From: Candidatus Cloacimonadota bacterium
GTDB lineage: Bacteria > Cloacimonadota > Cloacimonadia > Cloacimonadales > Cloacimonadaceae
DNA: 9,081 nt
NCBI GenBank assembly: GCA_028683635.1
Contig: JAQUHL010000051.1
Span: 1 to 9,081 of the forward strand
Direction of reading: 5' to 3'
Part shown: positions 5,618-9,081 of the stretch, piece by piece
Numbering within the stretch: the first letter of the stretch is position 1
How the letters are laid out: the number at the start of each line of letters is the position of its first letter
Program-made: the position numbers and the translations under genes
Notes under the pieces: generated by a model
What the model saw: only the letters and a program-made list of their open reading frames with translations
Databases searched by the model: none
What the model was told of the DNA's origin: nothing

Positions 5618-7531
5618 ATGTTTAGCAAAGCGTTTGGGCTTGCGGTATTGCTGGTTTTGTGTACCCAGCTCCCGGCTGCTGGCATCAGCTCTGCCGTCTC
5701 AGATACTCTCAAGCCCAAACGCTATACCCTTGATGCGATCAGGATCATAGCAGAGGCTCCCGGGCAGGGGATTGGCAGGATACACGTCAAAGAACTTGCA
5801 TCGGGAAAGGACTCCCAGACCCTGAATCTCAAGGAAGCGATGCTGGGGATATCAGGCATCAGCACTACGGTCGGCAGTAAGGACGAAAGTAACTTGCGCA
5901 TCCGCGGGTTTCGCAAAAACGAGATCAAGATTCTGGTCGATGGGCGTCCGCTCAACCCTGGCTATTTCGGTAACGTTGATTTGAATAGCCTTTCTGCTGC
6001 AGGATTCTCCGAGATTAGAATTATCAAGGGGCCTGCCTCAGCTCTGTATGGAACCAATACCATGGGAGGAGTGGTAAATCTCATTACCAAAGAACCAAAT
6101 GAACAGAGCTGGGCTCGCATCCTGCTCAGGGCCAGGCGCAACAATACCAATCAGATCGAACTCAGCAGTCAGCACCGGTTCGATGCCTGGGATTATTGGA
6201 TCTCGCTTTCCAGGAACCACACGGATGGTATGGTGCTCCCCAATAGTTTTGAACCTACCTTCATGGAAAATGGCGGGGTTCGCAATAATGCTGTGCAGAC
6301 TGGTTATGGCTTGCAGGCCAAACTGAACTATAGATATTTATCTTCCCACACCTTGGGAATCAGCTTTGGAGCTACCCGGATTCCAACCAAGGAGGTTCCT
6401 TCCTCGATCTATGAGCGAAAATTCCGCAAATATAAGAACTGGCAGAGAGATCAGGCCAGCCTGATGAGTGAGATCTATCTGGCGGGAAACCTAAAGCTCA
6501 GCAGTGTGCTATCCTTTGATAGTGCAGCAGATACATATCAGGAATATAACGACTCCCAATATCAGTATCTGGCGGTTGATTCCGATATGAAAACCACTAG
6601 CCTGGGGCTGGGTAACAGGCTGCAACTGGATCTTTCCGAACGCAGTATCCTGGATGCAGGGTTCAGAATTGAGGGCATCGAAAACCAGAGAAAGGACAAC
6701 GGAGACTATCTGGATTGGACTTCAAACAAGCTTATGAGTGTCTCTGCTTTCCTTCAGCACGGGTATCAGCTTGTCCCGGCCTTAAAGCTGCATTCCAGCC
6801 TCGGCGTATCAAGTTTTGATCTGGAAGGACGCAAGCATCCGGAGCTGATATTGGAGCCAGCCCTGGCGCTCAATTATGAAAGTCCATCTTCGCAGTCCTT
6901 CAGCCTTTCAGCAGGCAGAAACAGCGCTTTCCCCACCATGCGCCAGCTCTTCAGTGCCCAAAAAGGAAACAAGGATCTCCAGGCGCAGACAGCCTGGAAA
7001 TACGAAGCCGGATACCATCAACCGATCAAAGTCGGCAAGCTGTCCTCCATGCTTGGTATCATGCTTTTTTACAATGACACGACCGATCTGATCGATCTCA
7101 AAGATGGCAAATACAGTAACTATCAGAATGTCCATACCTACGGAGGGGAAATTGAAGCCAGATTCAAACCGGGATCGATCTGGGAATTAGGCGCATCCTA
7201 TTCCTATCTGGATTACGAACAAATTGATGGATATATACTTACGGAAAGTCCTCGACATAGCGTCCAGCTTACTAACAACTTCTTTTTACCATATCATATC
7301 GATCTGATCCTTTCTTCAGACTATGCCGATATCCGCACAAGCCAGGATTCGGGATACAGTTTCCATACCCTGGCACCCTATTGGGTACATGATCTGCAGA
7401 TCTCCAGGAGCTGGAAGCACACACGTCTTGTAATCGGAGTGGAAAATCTCTTTGATACATATTATGAGGGGGAATATGGTTATCCGGAAAGGGGGCTTGA
7501 TTTCACCCTGGGAATGGAGCTTGAACTCTGA
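5618..7531 (+). CDS. TonB-dependent outer-membrane receptor
   Basis: A 637-residue TonB-dependent transporter that would import a scarce ligand across the outer membrane using energy relayed by TonB-ExbBD (not encoded here). A signal peptide covers about residues 1-21. The segment YTLDAIRIIAE (36-46) may hold the TonB box. The plug lies at about 50-158 with hallmark motifs NLRIRGF (92-98), IKILVDGRPL (103-112) and IRIIKGPASALYGTNTMGG (133-151). The rest is a beta-barrel of alternating aromatic strands, with SAGRNSAFPTMRQLF, YEAGYHQPIKVG and a final GVENLFDTYYEGEYGYPERGLDF. It ends in Leu rather than the usual Phe. The size and single plug resemble BtuB/CirA-type receptors, not the approximately 1000-residue SusC type with its N-terminal carboxypeptidase-like domain, which is absent. 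Only a weak ribosome site (AAGTAAGA) precedes ATG 5618, so it is likely coupled to the lipoprotein. The ligand cannot be told from sequence. Confidence 0.95.
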   Translation: MFSKAFGLAVLLVLCTQLPAAGISSAVSDTLKPKRYTLDAIRIIAEAPGQGIGRIHVKELASGKDSQTLNLKEAMLGISGISTTVGSKDESNLRIRGFRKNEIKILVDGRPLNPGYFGNVDLNSLSAAGFSEIRIIKGPASALYGTNTMGGVVNLITKEPNEQSWARILLRARRNNTNQIELSSQHRFDAWDYWISLSRNHTDGMVLPNSFEPTFMENGGVRNNAVQTGYGLQAKLNYRYLSSHTLGISFGATRIPTKEVPSSIYERKFRKYKNWQRDQASLMSEIYLAGNLKLSSVLSFDSAADTYQEYNDSQYQYLAVDSDMKTTSLGLGNRLQLDLSERSILDAGFRIEGIENQRKDNGDYLDWTSNKLMSVSAFLQHGYQLVPALKLHSSLGVSSFDLEGRKHPELILEPALALNYESPSSQSFSLSAGRNSAFPTMRQLFSAQKGNKDLQAQTAWKYEAGYHQPIKVGKLSSMLGIMLFYNDTTDLIDLKDGKYSNYQNVHTYGGEIEARFKPGSIWELGASYSYLDYEQIDGYILTESPRHSVQLTNNFFLPYHIDLILSSDYADIRTSQDSGYSFHTLAPYWVHDLQISRSWKHTRLVIGVENLFDTYYEGEYGYPERGLDFTLGMELEL

Positions 7532-7596
7532 TGCTGGATAATTGTTCTTGACGCTTTGTGGGATATCAAACACTGTGCATCAAAAGCAAATTATCT

Positions 7597-7612
7597 GGAA
7601 CCTGATGGTTCC
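7597..7612 (+). other. Small intercistronic hairpin
   Basis: GGAACC (7597-7602) pairs perfectly with GGTTCC (7607-7612) across TGAT, ending four bases before the ribosome site GAGAGG (7617-7622) of the next gene. No T-run follows. It could tune processing or translation between receptor and LPP20-like genes, or be chance. The 99-base gap shows no clear promoter. Confidence 0.35.
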
Positions 7613-7630
7613 CAAAGAGAGGATATGAAT

Positions 7631-8668
7631 ATGCAAAGAATGTTGCTGTTAATACTTGTGGTCCTAATGATCCTGGTTGCCTGTACCGGGCCACAGAAAT
7701 CTGATCCCAAACCCACACCCTCATCCAAGCCGGATTGGGTGGATAACCCCACAGTGCTGTATCCTGCGACCAGATACCTCACCGGAGTGGGAATTGGTTC
7801 CTCCCGGGAAGCTGCCAATAGCTTCGCCATGGGAAATATCTCAAAGATCTTCAAAATCGAAGTCAAAGCTTCCAGCGAAGTGATGCAACGCTATGAAGAA
7901 TATACACTTGCCGGACAAACCACAAGCGCCTCTGCCACTACCTCGGACCAGCAGGTAAGAGTCGATACCGAAGCCAATCTCTTCAATATCAAGATTGGCC
8001 AAAACTGGGTTGATGAACTGGGCAGGCACTATGCCCTTGCCTATCAGGACAGAGAGCAGACTGCTGGGATTATGTTGTCCAGAATCAAAACAAACTCCCA
8101 ACGCATTCTGACCAATCTGAACAAAGCCCTCAAAGAAAGTGATCCCTGGATGCAATTTGCCCTGGTGGATAATGCCACCATGATCAGCCTGCAAAATACC
8201 GAAATGGTGGAACAACTGGGAATCATATCCTCCTCTGCCAGTGCCCAGGTGCGCCTTGAATATGATCCTGAGGCCTTGCGCCTGCAGCGTGCCCATCTTG
8301 CCAAACAACTCATTTTTTCAGTTTCCGTGAGCGGAGATCCGGATAACAAGATTCAGCCGGTAATCGAGCAAACTATCTCTCAAATGGGCTTCTCCTTGAG
8401 AGGTGAATATCCCAATAAAGTGGCTGCTGAAGTCACTTTTGAGGATGTTGTTCTCGATCAGCCCCAGAAATTTACCCGCTATAACCTGGCGTTGACGGTC
8501 TATGACCACAATGGCAAGAAAGTGCTCACCATTGCCGATACAGGCAGGGAAGGCCACATTAACCAGCCCGAAGCCAAAGCCAGGGCAATTCGTACGGTAA
8601 ATGGCAAAATCTCGACCGAAATGCCTAAGAAGATCTGGAACTATATAGATACTCTGGCAAAGAAATAA
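7631..8668 (+). CDS. LPP20-like outer-membrane lipoprotein
   Basis: A 345-residue lipoprotein. A hydrophobic signal segment ends in the lipobox LVAC with Cys18. A proline-rich linker follows, then the LPP20 family signature: KPDWVDNP (33-40) and YLTGVGIGSSREAANSFAMGNISKIFKIEVKASSE (about 49-83, quoted here only as its start YLTGVGIGSS and end KIEVKASSE), continuing to about residue 180. A second alpha/beta domain fills about 230-345. LPP20-type proteins are envelope lipoproteins of unsettled function, first known from Helicobacter. There is no acidic export signal after the cysteine, unlike the other lipoprotein here, so it may face the periplasm. ATG 7631 is chosen because AGAGG (7618-7622) is eight bases away; ATG 7625 is only two bases from it. 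It is the last gene of the group, closed by a strong terminator. Role with the receptor is suggested only by adjacency. Confidence 0.85.
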   Translation: MQRMLLLILVVLMILVACTGPQKSDPKPTPSSKPDWVDNPTVLYPATRYLTGVGIGSSREAANSFAMGNISKIFKIEVKASSEVMQRYEEYTLAGQTTSASATTSDQQVRVDTEANLFNIKIGQNWVDELGRHYALAYQDREQTAGIMLSRIKTNSQRILTNLNKALKESDPWMQFALVDNATMISLQNTEMVEQLGIISSSASAQVRLEYDPEALRLQRAHLAKQLIFSVSVSGDPDNKIQPVIEQTISQMGFSLRGEYPNKVAAEVTFEDVVLDQPQKFTRYNLALTVYDHNGKKVLTIADTGREGHINQPEAKARAIRTVNGKISTEMPKKIWNYIDTLAKK

Positions 8669-8682
8669 ATCACTCTTTAGAC

Positions 8683-8719
8683 AGCAAAGCCCCTGCTTAA
8701 AAACAGGGGCTTTGCTTTT
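8683..8719 (+). terminator. Intrinsic terminator after the LPP20-like gene
   Basis: A perfect 13-base stem, AGCAAAGCCCCTG (8683-8695) with CAGGGGCTTTGCT (8704-8716), an A-rich eight-base loop, and T residues through 8719. It starts 15 bases after the stop codon. The U-tract is short, but the stem is long and GC-rich. It ends the receptor gene group before the right repeat. Confidence 0.9.
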
Positions 8720-8744
8720 GGAATGACGTTATCATACAGAAAGT

Positions 8745-8995
8745 CCATTGAATAATATCGCGTCTAGTTTGAAATGACATAATCCATGCCCAGCCCACCA
8801 CCCAATATTGTATAGGGCTCCGCCCCATGCCCCGTTTGATTATGTCATTTCAAAGTGGAAACTGTGTAATGTGTTGTAGGGCGAAGCCCTACTCCTTGTA
8901 GGGTGGTGGGCGGGAATAGATTTACAAAAATAAGCCTCACAACCAGCATATTTGGAAGTTTGTATTTCGATAGATCGGGATTTGCAACGGTCTTT
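8745..8995 (-). repeat. Long inverted repeat, right copy, split by an insertion
   Basis: In reverse orientation this matches the left repeat (4222-4358). Bases 8874-8995 align with 4222-4343 without a gap, and 8745-8756 equal the inner 12 bases of the left copy. Removing 114 bases (the insertion plus one TAAT) leaves exactly 137 bases, the same length as the left copy. The hairpin GTAGGGC/GCCCTAC is kept (8876-8892). The outer edge meets the stop codon of the leftward gene at the window end. Confidence 0.88.
8757..8866. mobile_element. MITE-like palindromic insertion inside the right repeat
   Basis: About 110 bases flanked on both sides by TAAT (8753-8756 and 8867-8870), consistent with a four-base target duplication. 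It contains a perfect 17-base inverted repeat, TTTGAAATGACATAATC (8768-8784) and its complement (8838-8854), lying 11 and 12 bases from the two ends; the outermost bases match only weakly. The centre holds CCCACCACCC (8794-8803) and, nine bases on, TAGGGCTCCGCCC (8813-8825), a relative of the long-repeat core. No coding capacity. The left repeat supplies the corresponding uninterrupted site. The transposase that would move it is not in the window. Confidence 0.65.
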
Positions 8996-9081
8996 CAGAG
9001 TTTATCCGCCAGGGTCATGGCCATGGCGTAAGCCTCGCGATTGACTGCCAGTATCTCCTCAAGATTGGGAGAGGGAGTATT
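8995..9081 (-). CDS. C-terminal end of an unidentified protein (partial, runs off the window)
   Basis: The last 28 codons of a leftward gene, reading NTPSPNLEEI, LAVNREAYAM, AMTLADKL and then TGA (8997-8995). The open frame continues off the window edge, and the composition (amphipathic helix EEILAVNREAYAMAMTLADKL) looks like a normal protein C-terminus. I do not recognise the family. The stop codon shares its last base with the outer edge of the right repeat. Confidence 0.6.
   Translation of the reverse strand, partial: NTPSPNLEEILAVNREAYAMAMTLADKL

Noticed and set aside
7542..7569. Promoter TTGTTC/TATCAA before the LPP20-like gene
   Set aside because: Both boxes are weak; transcription from the receptor operon explains the gene equally well.
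4222..8995. Composite transposon
   Set aside because: No transposase or integrase lies between or within the inverted repeats, and the repeats are too short to be insertion sequences.

Overview
The window most resembles a member of the FCB group, and Candidatus Cloacimonadota is my best guess. This rests on a secreted right-handed beta-helix protein ending in a PNPF-type T9SS/FlgD-like sorting domain with an Fn3-like module before it, on TonB-dependent outer-membrane uptake with lipoproteins, and on a clostridial-type 2[4Fe-4S] ferredoxin that suggests an anaerobe. The taxonomic call is inference from protein style; no rRNA is present.

Left part (1-4221). A LexA/CI-type self-cleaving repressor reads rightward and meets, tail to tail with a 4-base overlap of stop codons, a leftward two-gene unit. 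That unit is a large secreted beta-helix protein followed 12 bases later by a stand-alone CheY-like receiver. Further right, also leftward, is a 56-residue dicluster ferredoxin with its own promoter and a textbook intrinsic terminator.

Middle and right part (4222-8995). A pair of 137-bp inverted repeats (about 93% identical, no gaps once an insertion is removed) encloses a rightward gene group: a structured 5' leader, a possibly surface-exposed lipoprotein, a TonB-dependent receptor, and an LPP20-like lipoprotein closed by a strong terminator. The first two genes are coupled (2-base gap); the third follows after 99 bases. Together they look like an outer-membrane uptake or envelope module with unknown substrate. 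The leader can fold so that a CCTCC segment hides the GGAGG ribosome binding site of the first gene, and other foldings compete with this, so it is a candidate translational riboregulator of a class I do not recognise.

The right copy of the long repeat carries a roughly 110-bp palindromic, MITE-like insertion flanked by TAAT. The left copy preserves what looks like the empty site. The insertion also contains a shortened relative of the repeat core. The window ends inside the 3' end of an unidentified leftward gene whose stop codon touches the repeat boundary.

Stretches without genes: 3804-3983 (promoter and terminator), 4155-4790 (ferredoxin promoter, repeat, a degenerate palindrome, leader RNA), 7532-7630 (a small hairpin) and 8669-8994 (terminator, repeat, insertion). 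No tRNA, rRNA, CRISPR array or transposase gene was seen.
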